NCBI GenBank assembly: GCA_023079485.1
Contig: CM041083.1
Location: 152,290,552 to 152,354,551 of the forward strand
Source of the DNA: Archilochus colubris
Taxonomy: Eukaryota; Chordata; Aves; Apodiformes; Trochilidae
DNA: 64,000 bases
Direction: 5' to 3'
Made by a program: the position numbers and the translations under genes. Under the pieces are notes generated by a model. It was not told where the DNA came from and made no database searches. It saw nothing but the letters and a program-made list of their open reading frames with translations. Shown here one piece after another: positions 50,759 to 63,671 of the stretch; the stretch's first letter is position 1, and each line of letters begins with the position of its first letter.

Positions 50759-53186
50759 TGCAGTAGAAAAGTTTTCAGCATCTAAATACTACTGTGGAAT
50801 TAGCCAACATAGGATACTTTCTAGTAATTCAAGTAATCTGTGTTGTTTCTCTGTACTGAATGGGAGAAGTAGAATATGAGACATCTAACCTGTTCCAGAT
50901 TTCTATACTAATATGAGATTAAACACCTTCTGAAAATGCATTCCTTATTGTTTAGTCAGATTAATTCCATGCTTTGTGCCAGTAAGTGAGGACTGGTCTC
51001 AATGCAGGTTTAGCTAAGGAAGAAGCTTAAATGTAAGAATTTATCATGGTAAGAAGAGCAAAATAGATGACTCTGGTATGACTTAGATTGACTTGGAGAA
51101 CTGGAAAGCTGACAACATTATTACCCACCAGAAGAAGGTTTCATTTTTAGAATACATATTTAGTAATTAACAGTAAGCCCACATATTTCTTAGTTTCCTG
51201 TTAAGTGACAGCCAGACTTATGCTTTAGGGGATTATAGTATCCCTCTGTGGGAAGGATATAAAATTGTATTTTAAAAAGTTGAGAATTAATTATTAGGCT
51301 CATTCAACGCAGATATTGCATTCGCAGAACTAGAATGGGAAAATAAAATGTACGTAGAAGCAGATGACTCTGGAAGACAGAAGTTGTGAATGACAGCTGA
51401 GGTGTTATAAAATAATACAGATTTGAATGAAAAACTTCTTTAAGAAGTAATAACTATTATCTGATGCAGAACAGAATATTCAGCAGATAAACTTACTGGA
51501 CAGTTATTAACAACAGATATTGAACAGCTCTGTGAAAAAGGTTACTGTCAAGAAAGCTATAAGGAAAAATGGAAGAACAAGAAGTTATAGGGGTTAGAAA
51601 AAAACAGTGTATTTAATGGATGCTTTAAAGCAGAATCAATTGTATGTAGGAATTAATTAAAATTGTGTTCCATTTAATTCTTTAAATGTTTGATGTTTCA
51701 TGGTGAGCCACAACCTCTCTAATATATTAATGACAAAATCAGTTGTTCAAATTAAAAGTTAATTTAAGTTCATTAAGACTGTACTTTTTACAAGATGCCT
51801 ATAATTATTTTAATAAGATGATACGGGGGAAAATCTATTTCAGTACCTTGGCTATATTCAAACTGAAATCAAGTCAACAGCTGCAGGCATAGCATGAAAT
51901 AATATATAGTTCAGCATGCTAATTTAATTATAATTGGTATTACCAAACAAAAGGTTAATTATAGAGCAGGAGAATATTGTTGTTGAAAAGTACACTCAAG
52001 CTTTGTAAACAGATCCATAGTTAAATACTGGAAAATGTAAGGAACAAGGAGATGAAAAGTCAGAGTCATACAGAAATTAAAGCACATTTTAAAATAATTG
52101 TATTAACTTTCTATAGTCTGTGTCCAAGAGTAATAAAATTCCATGCCACAGCAGAACTAATCTATTTTCAGTAGAATACATAGCAGACAACTTTTTCATC
52201 CAACCCATTTTGGCCAGCTTCATAGTCAATGTTCTATGCTCTTTGCCTTCAAAATTCAATTGAATGGTCCTTACTTTTCCCCTGAATTCCCTCATCAATT
52301 CTGTATAATAACATCTGTCAGTGCACTCTTCCATTCAACCATTCTCATTTCAAGCTTGTGGCACAATGAACAGACTTCACTTCTTGACTGAATAGTTAGC
52401 TATAAGAATGATAGAATTTTTTTTAGGTTTAAGTTGCCTAGATCTCCAGCAGAGACAAGCAACAGATGCTTTGGGAATCAGTATTTATTGTGAAATGCTA
52501 ATGTCATCACAGTTCTGCACTTTTATTTAGAATATTATATTAATGATAGAATAAGAAAAAGGAGAGCTTCTGCTTTACTCTGCATTGTCCATGCAAATTC
52601 ATGTTGGTGGGGTTTTTTCCAGAGAGACAAATTCTGTTCTCACAGATACATACATGATTTCTTCTTATTGCGATGGAAATTGTCTGTATCTTCAAGCTGA
52701 TTTTCTTCCATTGATTTTTCTTGACATTTGCGTAAGCCTACAGAAAAAAAGTAACAAATATAAACTTAAATGTGAGAAAACTTGTGAATTTATTGACAAT
52801 ATGAAGCTTAGAACTATTCAAAGCAATTCTCCATGTTAGTAATTATTTTTGAGAGAGAGTGCTCTTTGAATGCTATTTGACTAACTGCTTTTATTTTGGG
52901 GAAATGGAAGCCATGGAAACCTGGCTTTAAGATGACTGATAAAGAAGTTTTAGAGCAAAATGAAACATTCTAGAAATAATCACTAACAATTACATACTTC
53001 AAAGATGATTACTGAAAAGCAGATTTCCTTTTGAGAGTATGTTCAAATAATGAGGTAGGGATTTTATTAAATTTTATTATTTTATTGTATTAATTTTTAA
53101 ATAATAAATGAGCCTAAAACCTGTCAGTATGTTTTAAATACAGAGACACAAAATATTTTGGAAAAACTTTGTGTTATTCATGTCTC
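50759..53186. other. Unique AT-rich non-coding DNA
   Basis: No gene or recognised repeat. An AT-rich block at about 51895-51985 has several TAATTA/TTAATT words and no homopolymer decay, so it may be a conserved regulatory element. This cannot be told without alignment. Confidence 0.45.
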
Positions 53187-53247
53187 CATAGAATCATAGA
53201 ATCATAGAATTGGCTGGGTTGGAAGGGACCTCAGAGATCATCGAGTG
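53187..53247 (-). mobile_element. Very short CR1 3' stub, about 60 bp
   Basis: Plus strand: CATAGAATCATAGAATCATA, then GAATTGGCTGGGTTGGAAGG and CAGAGATCATCGAGT, where homology ends. It is nearly identical to the ends of the copies at 27.0 and 42.3 kb, so it is the same subfamily but truncated after about 60 bases. Confidence 0.95.
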
Positions 53248-55188
53248 GCAGTGCAAGTTTTAGTTTCTATTCCTCAAAATTTTCTTATAAGTAAATGCAT
53301 TTAAATTAGAATACATAAGATACAGAGGGTTCTTAATGAAAGGAGTTAGACATGCAAGTATTAGTTGTGCTTAACTTTTGGTCAGATATTTTGCTGTAGT
53401 GAGATTTTTTTCTTCTTTCTGTATAAACTGGGGCCACAGAAGAGAGGATAAGGTCAAGCTACATAACAGTATAATTTTTTTCTGTGAAATTTCTTATTGT
53501 TTTCTCCTATTATTTCCTCTTGTACTGGATGACAGCAGTACCTAGATAGACATGAACAAAGGAGGAGAAATTCAAGGAAATAAACCTACATATTGGTGCA
53601 AAACACTTGCAAGACTGGCTGTGGTATGGAATAGAAAGGACACCTGAGAAGACTGCATGCAGAACAAAACCTAAGTAAGGAGGAACATCTTTTATAGGCA
53701 TTAGAGAAAGAAGAAATGGAAGAAAATGTGTTAATAAAGGGGTCATTTTCACAGAGAAGGAAGGCAAAGATGGAAAAGAGATGGATGTAGACTGCTGCCA
53801 GATTAAGAGTTCACCTCTTTTTACCTGTTGTTGGTTTTCACTGTATAAGATTTATTTGCGTGATTTTGGTGGTCTCTACTAACTTCTCCCCAGTATTGCA
53901 TAGACTTCTGAAATCCAGGGGGTTACAAGAGAAAGGATTTCTTCCTGTCATTTGAATAGTCAGAAAATTCTTTAATTTCTTACAGTCATACTTTTCTTTC
54001 CCTGTCTCCTTATTCTTACATCATTAAATATTCTGAAACCTCATGAGGAGATGATTTCTAGTTATGCACATATATTCATCACCACTGATTATTTTATACT
54101 GATTTTGAGAACACCTTATTTCTACCTAGGTAACATTGTCACCACTTTGCTATTTGTATAATAACTTATAACTTAAATAAATTTTTAATTAAAAAATTGA
54201 TCCTTTGTTATTACTGGAAATTTTTGCCATTTTTAATTATTGGAAATTAAAGGAGAAGCCGAGAAAAAACAGAACACTTTAATTCTGAAGCAATATAACA
54301 TGGATCTTTTTTGCACATGGAGTTTACCCTGGTTTCCTGTAGGTGGTTTTAAAACCAGTTTACTTCCTCTGATAGAAACCATACTATGGACACCCTCTAT
54401 TCTAATTAAGAATGTCTTTACTAATCTAAATGGGATGAAAAAATTATTTTTGTTTTTCACAGGTGTCTGCTTGGACAGGTGTTACAGTTATTTGTGATAA
54501 GTCTACTTATCTATAACAGGACTATTTATTCCACTGTTCTTAGACAAACCTTACACCTAATATCCACTTATTTTCCTCAACTGCCTTTTACATTTTTATC
54601 ATTTTCTCCATTGATTTCCATTTGAAATTTTCCCATGATTTCAAACACATTAATTATGTTTCACAGCACCCCTTTGAGATACATAAAGACCACATAGAAA
54701 TAATGTAGCTGATTACTGGAATTCAGTAGACAGTAATGTGAGATCTGCAGCTGACTAAATAAGGTTTGCAAGGTAATTATTTAACAGTTGGGGGAAGGAA
54801 CTGAAAACCAGTTGTGTCAAATAGAATGCTCAGAGAGTTTTTAGGCATGTAGGTTGCAATTTAGTGAATTAGAATTCACTTAGCACAGTGCCATGGCATA
54901 AAAAATGTTACAAAAAATCTATGACAGCCACCTGTTATAATATTCATTGACTGAATGTAAACTGCCCAAAACCTGATGAACCCTGCCAGGTGTTATTAGC
55001 AACGTTCCTATGGCACTTTTTATAAGAGCTCATTCTGCCAATGGATGTAATCATGTGTCTGGTGCCACTTTGCTCATTCTTGTTTATCTGCCTGCCAGGG
55101 AATGCTTTGCATTCCCTTGAACCAGGCACTCTACCAGCCAGTCTTGTATGGATTTCTTGTATACCTTCGACATCTGAATTTAATCTAG
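53248..55188. other. Unique AT-rich non-coding DNA
   Basis: No gene or recognised repeat was found in this stretch. Confidence 0.5.
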
Positions 55189-55372
55189 ATCACAGAATCA
55201 CAGAATTGTCTGAGTTGGAAGGGACCTCTAGAGATCATCTAGTCCAACTCTCCCACTAAAGCAGGATCACCTGGGGCACCTTACTCAGGACTGCATCCAG
55301 GTGGATTTTGGGAATCTCTACAGAAGGGGACTCCACAACCTCCCTGGGCAGCCTGTGCCTGAACACTGTGTA
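55189..55372 (-). mobile_element. CR1 LINE 3' fragment, about 185 bp
   Basis: Plus strand: ATCACAGAATCACAGAATTG, GAGTTGGAAGGGACCTCTAG, AGATCATCTAGTCCAAC, AAAGCAGGATCACCT, CCACAACCTCCCTGGGCAGC. Homology fades after GCCTGTGCCT. The 3' end (CTCTAGAGATCATCTAG) marks a subfamily different from the 21/27/42-kb copies and closer to the 15.1-kb fragment. Confidence 0.94.
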
Positions 55373-55850
55373 GAAGCAAAGAGCAAACCTTGTCTTTAGT
55401 TTGCTTGTTTTGTTTTTAAGGGTATTTAACCACAAAACCAATAATTTCTCATCCATGGAACAAGCAACAAAGGTTTCAGATCAACTTCAGACTGTAGATT
55501 CCAAATCAGATTAGGATAGCAAATTAAGACTGTACACAAGCATTTCTATCTGAGTTTTGTGTCTAAGGCCTTATAGTCAGTGGCAGTCAGTGGCTTAATT
55601 CACTTGCCCAAACAGAGGCATCCAATATCCTTTGATGTTCTCCTGGATATTCTCCTAGCTGTTCTTTAACCATATCTTCAGAATAGCTCACGTCTCCTGT
55701 TGCATCTGCCAGCCACATGTGTGCAAATTTTTTTCCCCAGGGTATACAAACAGGCACTTAAATGCCCAAGCAAATGGAAATAAATCAAGTCTCTGGTCAA
55801 CCTAGTTAATGAAATCTAAAGATGTGCTTAGTTTACTATATATGGACACC

Positions 55851-55872
55851 CAATTTTAGATGTCTAAAATTG
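55851..55872. repeat. Perfect hairpin, 10-bp arms, 2-nt spacer
   Basis: CAATTTTAGA, spacer TG, then TCTAAAATTG. Confidence 0.85.
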
Positions 55873-56379
55873 AGCAGAATTGCATACACAAAGTCTGAAG
55901 GAATTAAATTTAATTTATCAAGGATTTTACTTTTGCACCTCATCTGACAGAGTATATATCCTCTCTCCCATTCATTAATCATTGTAAGGATTTTTAAACT
56001 TTTTTTGAAGGTTGTTGTTGCCTATCATAACACAAGTGACTACTTAGTCAGCTTGTTAGCAACTTAGTGTTAAAATAATTTGATCTTCTAAGGAAAAAAG
56101 GAACTTGGATATTGCTTGAGGCAACTCTAACTTTAATTACCAGAAACTGACTATTTAAGTGTGGCTCACCCACTGGCTGTATCAGGCTAACACATTCTAG
56201 AAGAGATTCATGATACCTGTATTACACTGTATTTGGTCCTGGATCTTGTTCTGGCCTTGTGTTCTGATCTTCTGGCCCTTGGTCATGATTACAAAGGTCA
56301 TAATTCTAATGTGTGTGCATGTGTGTTTGTGATTTTTCTCTGTTAAAAGTGTTTGAAATAATATAAAATTATCTTTTGG

Positions 56380-56404
56380 ACTATAAAACCTCTGGTTTTA
56401 TAGT
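56380..56404. repeat. Perfect hairpin, 11-bp arms, 3-nt loop
   Basis: ACTATAAAACC, loop TCT, then GGTTTTATAGT, its exact reverse complement. Confidence 0.88.
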
Positions 56405-57204
56405 ATGAAAATGAAAGTATGCATTTTATTTCCAAAAGTGTGACTTGAAAAATATTTGTGACTATTTCAGGATACAAAATCTTCTGCATTGTAGGATGTT
56501 GTGTAAAGAGCACTCTGTTTCCACACCCTGGCTACTGTTTCAAGAGGACATTTTGCTTCCTGTAAAAAAGAGCCTATTTGTAGAAATTGACATTTTCATG
56601 TACTTAGACTCAACAGAATGTCTTTATGCAATAAAATGGTTCAAAATATATAAAAAATTATTATTTTTACAATTTTGTGTCTGGTCTTTTAAAACCACAA
56701 TGTCAAGTCTTCAATGACTGATGAATTATGCAGCAGTACACAGTGATGGTTATGTGTAAGTACTGTAAGGACGGCTCCTTGTATGCTATTTGTTTTGATG
56801 GTTCCAAATTTTGACCTATAAAACTAGTAACGCCCAGACATTTATTATTTCAGATGAGGCTTTTTTTAATTTCTCCAAATAAAGGTGTAAGGAAGGCTTC
56901 TCTCTTGAAATAGTCTTAATGAATGCTTCTTTACTCCTTAAAATGCATCGATGATGGTTTAATTTGTACTTTAAAAAAAAAGAAAAAATCTATTTAAGAT
57001 ATAGCAATTCTTTTCTATTTTTATAATGAATGCCAATATGCATTCTGAGTCACTGTGATTTTGAACACATCTTTTCATCACTTAGAGGGACACAGAAAAT
57101 TATTCTGGTGATATCTCAGCATGTTTCAATATCTCAGCATATTTCAACATGTTTTAAATCCTGCAGAAGCCACAATGATTCTATAGCAGAACTCACTTTC
57201 ATGT

Positions 57205-57420
57205 ATCATAGAATCACAGAGTCACAGAATCAGAGAGAAGTCTGGGTTAAACAGGGCCTTTAAATGTCATCTAATCCACCTCCATGCAGTCATCAGGGAC
57301 ATCTTCAACTCGGTCAGGTTGATCAGAGCCCTGCTCTACCTGACCTTGAACATTTCCAGGGATGGAGCCTCTATTGCCTCTCTGGGCAACCTGGTCTAGT
57401 GCTTCACCACTCATGTATGT
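57205..57420 (-). mobile_element. Old CR1 3' fragment
   Basis: Plus strand: ATCATAGAATCACAGAGTCA, GTCTGGGTTAAACAGGGCCT, TTAAATGTCATCTAATCCA, GACCTTGAACATTTCCAGGG, CTCTCTGGGCAACCTGG and TGCTTCACCACTC. These match a CR1 3' end of the TTAAA type with many substitutions. It is 5'-truncated. Confidence 0.85.
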
Positions 57421-57490
57421 GCAGGAACAGAATGAAGTCAGTACCAAGTCATAAGCAATAAAGGAAGAGGAAATCACCTCCGGTTGTTCT

Positions 57491-57710
57491 AAGGGAGGTT
57501 TAGAGAGGTTGCACATCAGGAAAAATTTCTTCAGGCACTGGAACAGGCTGGTCAAGGGAGTGATGGGGTCATCACCCTTGGGGGTATTTAAGAGATGTGC
57601 AGATATGGTTCTTAGGGATATGGTTTAGTGGAAAACTTGGCAGTGCTTGGTTAATAGTTGGACTTGTTGATCTTAAAGCTCTTCCCAACAAAACTTATGA
57701 TTCTATGATG
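57491..57710 (+). mobile_element. CR1 LINE 3' fragment, plus strand
   Basis: AAGGGAGGTTTAGAGAGGTT, ATCAGGAAAAATTTCTTCA, GGCACTGGAACAGGCTGG, GGGATATGGTTTAGTGGAAA, GTTGGACTTGTTGATCTTAA and ATTCTATGAT at the end. The GGATATGGTTTAGTGG block marks another CR1 subfamily. A short internal deletion lies between TTCTTCA and GGCACTGG. It faces the minus-strand fragment 70 bp to the left. Confidence 0.92.
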
Positions 57711-60700
57711 CTGATATTCCATATAACAATTTAAACAGAAACCTGTCTTCTTACTGAAGGGGAAACCATTACAGTGGCATAAACCCCTCTATAAATAGTG
57801 GAAAAAAGTGGCTTAGTTATAGAGGCTCATGCAGTATAGACATGGATTTACCTCTAATATATTTGTTGAAAGGTTACAGCTGGAAGTTATATCTGGTAGT
57901 AGTACTTAATTCTGAGGAAATATAAAACATTTTGATATAAGTAATTGGGATATAGATCTTTCAGACAAAAGGCATAATCTAGAATGAATTTCTAAAATAT
58001 AAAAATAAGACTAGACTATTTATAGAAAAGGCATGCTTATTCAGTCCAGCTGAATGATGCAAAGCATAATTGAATCAGTGCATTGTCTAAGCCTTTCTGA
58101 TTTTATTTCTGCCCTATTGCCAAAGAACTAAGGAATCTTTCTAACTAAGGGGGAAAGGAAGATATGAGAATTTAATTTATTTTTTTTTTACAAAAGATTT
58201 TGGAAAAGGTATTTAGAAAAAGAAAAGAAAATCCAGTTATTTTCACTTTGTTTCTTTATTACCATGAAGCTAGTTTTCCCCTTCTAGCAAAATGTCAGTG
58301 TGACTGTTTTTCCTGGAGATCTGAGGGCTAAATATGTGCTGCATTTAAAATCAGATTATAAATCTTTTTCAAGAGCTGGAAAATAAATTACAACCTAGAG
58401 TTTACAACAGCTGCTGTAGTTGAATAAACCATGAACTTTATATTATCAGGTGAATATCTGTGCTGAGGCTTTAGGCACATCTCAAAGCTGTAGGATATTA
58501 AAAAATAATTTTGTTTTTATTACCATGACATCCTACTGAATTAATTAAAAGTAACTTTTGATGAATGATATATATGAGTTTTTCCTGTGCCTTAAAAAAA
58601 TGCACCATGTATTATTCTCAGTTTCTACCTGCTTATCACACTTACTGATACTTAGTTAATATGCATAGTCTGTCCTATTAAAAATCAGAACTTAATTCTT
58701 CATTAGGGAACACTGTTTCTGCTGGTTTGGGTTTTTTTTTTCTTCTCTGAAAGTGTAGATACCTCTTTATCTGCTCATTTTCCATAATGGTAATGCACAA
58801 ATAATGCAGAGTTTTGTTGAGCTGCTGAGAACACAGAAGATATATTGATGATGCATTTTCCATGTTTATTGCAGAATGTGGGAATGATAATAAAGAATGT
58901 AAGAAAAATATGCTGGACTTTTATTTGCTGGGGAACATAGACCTCCACTACAAGTTGGAATTTTATACAAGACAACTAAGTTAAAGCCATATAAGGATGG
59001 GCTATCTTTCTGAAGGTCTATTATCCAAAGTAATAAAATTTAGTTGGAGGTACACATCCCAGAAATGAAAGGACAAAATATAAAAATTCACAGAAAGAAG
59101 GGAAATGCAAGTTCACAAGTCTTTGGACCGGCTCTTGCCCCCCATCACTGTAGTCTTAATGTTCCTTAATGTTTCACTCAGACAAATCTAACTGTTCTAG
59201 AGATCTGCAAATTGATGAATATTGCATTTTTAGATACTCTGTCAGATTCAATAGATTTGTCAAAGCCTTATGAGTTGCTGTGTAACTTGTGAGGCGAAGA
59301 CGAGGGCCCGTGTCTATTTTTAGTTATACTTGGTGACTCCTGCATAGTGTGTGATTTTCCTGTATTTACTCAATAAATCATGCACCTCCTGTTTCTCAAT
59401 TTTATGTGAAAAGTACTTATTGGAATGTGGCATTTTGGTGCTATGTGTGCTGTTAACATTTTCAATGAAAGTGTAGCAGCCATAGTTTCAACAAAACAAG
59501 ACTATATGTAATAGCAATTTCTCTGTAGTTTTATCATGTAATTTCTGGATTACGAGGGCCCTAAAACTGTCCCTGTACGAAACATGAACTTCTTCAAGTA
59601 TATATTGTTGAATCTCTCAATAGTGCCCTATATAGCACAAGGAAGGACATAGTTAATTTTTTATTCTGAAAGATACATTTCTACGTTGAAGTTGCAGTGC
59701 ACTTTTTCATATTTTCTCTTTGCCAGATTACTAAGGTGGAAAAAAAATAGCTAGCAGAATTTTTTCCCATGAATGTGTTCACAACCTCTCAGCTTTAAAA
59801 ATAGGTAGTAATTTTTGGCTTACTGTTATGATCTTCTCACTTCCATTATTTCATACTGTTACCAGTCGATGGTTCTTTCTTCTGGCTGTCAAAACATTGT
59901 CCAGAAGTTTGAAATTTAAACCACTTTTCAGACTCAATTCAATTTTTGAAGCAAAAATGTTAGTGGGTCTACACAAATCAAGAGAGGTTTTAGTGCTGAA
60001 AGAAATGAGAACAGTTTAGTTAAACACTAAGGTTTTTATCACAAGAACACTTCAGTTGCAGCTCTCATTCACTTATTTTCACATAAGAGATTTTCCACTA
60101 TCCAATTAAATCACTATGTAGCCCATATTGCAGTCCCACATTCTGCAATTTAGGCTCATACAGTATCCACTCCTTGGAACATCTTGTAACAGAAGCAGCC
60201 ACTGTTCTACTGACCCTTCAGAATTATTTATCCGTTCCTGCATGTTGCTTGACCTAATTTACAAGTGTCACTCTTTGAATTTTTCTCAGAAAATTCAGCT
60301 CATATCTTCAGTTCTTTTATTATTTTGTTAAGTGCTCAGCAAGAACTGACCAGAAAATGCCCTTCTAAAACTAGAACTGTAGTAGTTCGTCCCTTTCTTG
60401 TAATTTAACAGAGACTTTCCTGCTGATCAGATGCTGAGAGTCCCACGCAAAGTGAACAAGTCACACAAGAACCTAACCTTTTCTCTCCTCACATGTTTGA
60501 TCAAAGCAGGTCAAGTAGTTCTGCAGATTTTTCCTTAGAATATTCCAAGTGGTTTGTCAGAGTGTTGCCAGCTTGCTTATGGCTGCAAAAGGAAATACCA
60601 GTTTTAACCATCAGACTGAAAAACAAAATCTTGCTCATTACACTCTATGGTTCTCTTAACAAATAGCTGTATTATCTTGATCTGTATTTAAAAGCTGAAG

Positions 60701-63456
60701 AAAATTATATCTAATTTGCAAAGCATCCTTATCAGACCAAATTTCTTCCACGTACAAGCAAATTGAAATTGTGTATGAACATAAACATTTTACTGAAGCC
60801 TAGGATTGTAATGAAAGTAATGAAAATATAGCAAATGCACAAAATAATTCCTTACCTTCCTGAATATTAGATCACAATTCTTTTAACCTCCATTTTATGT
60901 GACTTTGAAAATGCTGTGTACCTGGCACCATCTCAGTACTAACTTTTTGCCATTTTCCTGAAAGTTATGGATGAGCCACTAAGACTTCCAAACTCCTCAA
61001 ACTTTTGAGCATATTCTCTACAGTTAAATAAAAGCTGTCCAGTAGTTCTCCCTGTTCCCCAATCCCTTTATTGTCCACATTGCATAAATGTTAGCTCACT
61101 TCTGGCCATGTTCCTGGAAAAAAAAAAAAAAAACAAACCCAACAGAAACCTATGTGTGGTGATGCAATTTAAAATCATCACTCTGATAGGTTGTGGCCAA
61201 AGCCCTTACACTATTTGAACTTTGGTCTGAAAACACTCAAGTCCTATGCAACCCTAAAAGTATCTGAGCCTGAGAACTGTAGAGATAAGCTCCTCTGTAC
61301 TACTTGTTCTAAGAGCCATCATAAGTCCCTCAGATGGGATCATTGCTTGTCAGATCACTCACATTCACAACAAAGTAACCAAAAGTAGAACAAGGAATAG
61401 GAAGACCAGAGAAACAAAGAGCCTCTCCAGCTCCTGCCTGGTGGATTGTCCCCTACACCCAAGGGTTCTGTCTCACTGAGCCATTGACACCGTGTCAGCT
61501 CCCCATGTCTGGAGAGACTTCTTCCCTGAACCTTTTATTTTAACTATTTACTGCTTTCTAAATCAGATTTTGAGTTTAAGCCACCAATGGCATGACTAAC
61601 CATGTAGCCTCAGGCAAAGCTCTTGAGCTTTCCCCACAACTAAGGCAGTTGTCACCAGAATTCTTGTCACTTTCTTCGCCACCTATCTCAAACGTCTTAC
61701 ATCAAGTGTGAAATCAGTAACAATTACATAACATTTGTCTGTTGCTGTGTGGTTTCCAGAGGATTTGGTTTTACTCATCAACTTAAACATCATGACAAAT
61801 GCTGAAGTAAGAGCAAGAGAAAAAAGAAATTTGTAATAGTGAGAAGAGTAACTTTTTTAAACATCCTTCCAAACACAATGGTAGAAGGACAGTAAATGGG
61901 AAAGTTAGCAGGTTTAAATATGAAGTAGGTTATGTCATGGAATTGGCCATACAAAATATTGTCTGCAGGGCAACTAACTGCATGAGAATTCTGTAAATTA
62001 TTTTTAATTCTATATTCTGATGCTTGATGTAGTTTTATAAAGACTCAACAAGAAATACCTCATCAAGAATTCAGTTCCTTGTAGATGCCCATGTCTTCCC
62101 CATGTAGACTTACACGCAGATACTCTGGACTGATAGTTTATTTTCCTATATATATAATTTTAAAATATTTATGCAGTCTCAATGATTGTGTGTGACAAAT
62201 TGCCTGCCCTGGAGAGAAATAGGTAGGTCTTATGGAACTGCAGCACTGAATCTCATTCTTAGCTTCACACTTTATTCAGCCTTGGAACTTCCTTGGACCT
62301 CAGTAGATTTTCCTTCGGCAGAGCCATAGTTTCTTTGTTTTGTAGTTCAGTGTAAAAAAGAATAGAACTCGAATTGGTTACTACTCCTGCTGACTGTGCA
62401 ACGTGACCACTCTTTATCATGTGCTGCCCTACCACCTCTCTTTGAAGAGTCATCATTTTATTTGCTGTTTCACTTCTACTGTGTAATATTTACTTGTGGA
62501 ATGTGTTGATGTTTTCTGAGGTGGATTTTAGTAGTTTTGGGGTTTTTTGCTTGTTTGGGTGTTATGTTCTTTTTTTTCTTAATAAAGTATCACACCTATT
62601 GAAATATATATATATTTAGATTTAAGAAAAATAATTTTGTGTGTGCAGCAAATGGTATGTAGGAAACTAAAAAGCAGAATTTGCTTTGAAAAAATAAGAG
62701 GTAAGGAAGGTAAAAATTCTTCCTGCATATAAGATTATATAATATCTTTGACTAGAAAAGACTGTCTAAATTTATTTTTTTTTTTTGGTCAGAATTCCCA
62801 ATCCTGCTCAGATTTGTTTGCAGTCTCATCAGTTTATGAATCTCATCCAACCAGAAAAATAATGGCAAATACTTGGTGCCTAAAATGGGAAAACTGATGC
62901 AGGTTATAAAGTATTTAACTTGTTTAGCGTAGGTTAGATTAAGATTTTCATCAGTTTCTCCCACAGAGAAGCAGAGGAGCAACAAATTGTTATTCACGGG
63001 GGAGTGCCGGTGACACCACTGATTATCTTTATCCTGATAGGAACTGACAAAAGTAGATATTGAAAGATTACTGCAGAAATACAGTCTACTTAAAAAGTCT
63101 TGCAGAAAAGTAAACAAAAACTAATCAAGAAAATGCAAGTTTTCAGTCACAGTTAATCCCCTAAATTTTAAATCCCTGCTGAGGCTGCTCATGAGTTAAA
63201 GTACTAATGATTTGTAGAAATTCAGGCATAAAAAGCAGTGATTCTCTTAGTAGATATTTTACTGGAGTATTTCCTTACTGTAAACTTACCAGTTTAATAA
63301 AAATCTCCTAGAAAATGATTTGAAATGTTGAGAAATAAAACAAGGATAATTTTATTTAAGATGCAAACAATGGGTTGTGAAATGGCATGATGTTTACAAG
63401 TTCTCTATTACAGAATATAGTAAATATTTTATACTGTTTTCTCACTGTATCCACAG
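57711..63456. other. Unique AT-rich non-coding DNA
   Basis: No gene or recognised transposon. It contains an A16 run at 61118-61133 with a possible AATAAA about 90 bases upstream, and a short TA-repeat near 62606-62616. Open frames are under 125 codons and lack family motifs. Confidence 0.45.
61118..61133. repeat. Poly-A tract, 16 bases
   Basis: Sixteen A followed by CAAACCC. AATAAA occurs at about 61025, but no flanking duplication or gene body is recognised, so I do not call a retrocopy. Confidence 0.8.
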
Positions 63457-63671
63457 AATTTGTGAAAGAAGGATATTCTTACAACCATCTCATGCAGAAT
63501 TCTATTGGCCTCAATCCCATTTTCTGCAATGTTTTCATAACAGGGAAAGAATGCCCTTTGACTGAGCTGTCCCGTGAAAGTGCCCATCCCTCTCTATTAA
63601 CTTACTTTAATAAGTTGATAGAAAATAGGGGAGAGGAATCAGAAAACAATTTTATTACATTGGGTCCTTAG
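63457..63671 (+). other. Candidate terminal exon (unrecognised)
   Basis: A good acceptor (CTGTTTTCTCACTGTATCCACAG split here as TTTTCTCACTGTATCCACAG) ends at 63456. The open frame then reads FVKEGYSYNHLMQNSIGLNP, IFCNVFITGKECPLTELSRE, SAHPSLLTYFNKLIENRGEE, SENNFITLGP and stops at 63669-63671. An AATAAA lies 110 bases further at 63781, followed by a T/GT-rich stretch from about 63830, as expected of a polyadenylation site. No domain was recognised. The signals are individually common, so this remains speculative. Confidence 0.2.

Larger units (their letters stand above)
55373..57204. other. Unique AT-rich non-coding DNA
   Basis: No gene was recognised. It contains two perfect hairpins (55851-55872 and 56380-56404) and a near-perfect direct repeat of ATCTCAGCATGTTTCAA-type words at about 57112-57147. 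Confidence 0.45.

Noticed and set aside
61020..61133. Processed pseudogene with AATAAA and poly-A tail
   Set aside because: No recognisable gene body, no flanking target duplication, and the signal lies about 90 bases before the tail.
61191..61388. 65-codon plus-strand frame with several Cys and His
   Set aside because: The Cys/His spacing does not fit a zinc finger, and no splice signals were noticed at its edges.
62265..62456. 63-codon minus-strand frame with protein-like composition
   Set aside because: No motif, no supporting splice or polyadenylation context. Length is within the range of chance frames.
62752..63117. 121-codon minus-strand open frame
   Set aside because: No domain, no plausible splice or promoter context, and composition is compatible with chance.
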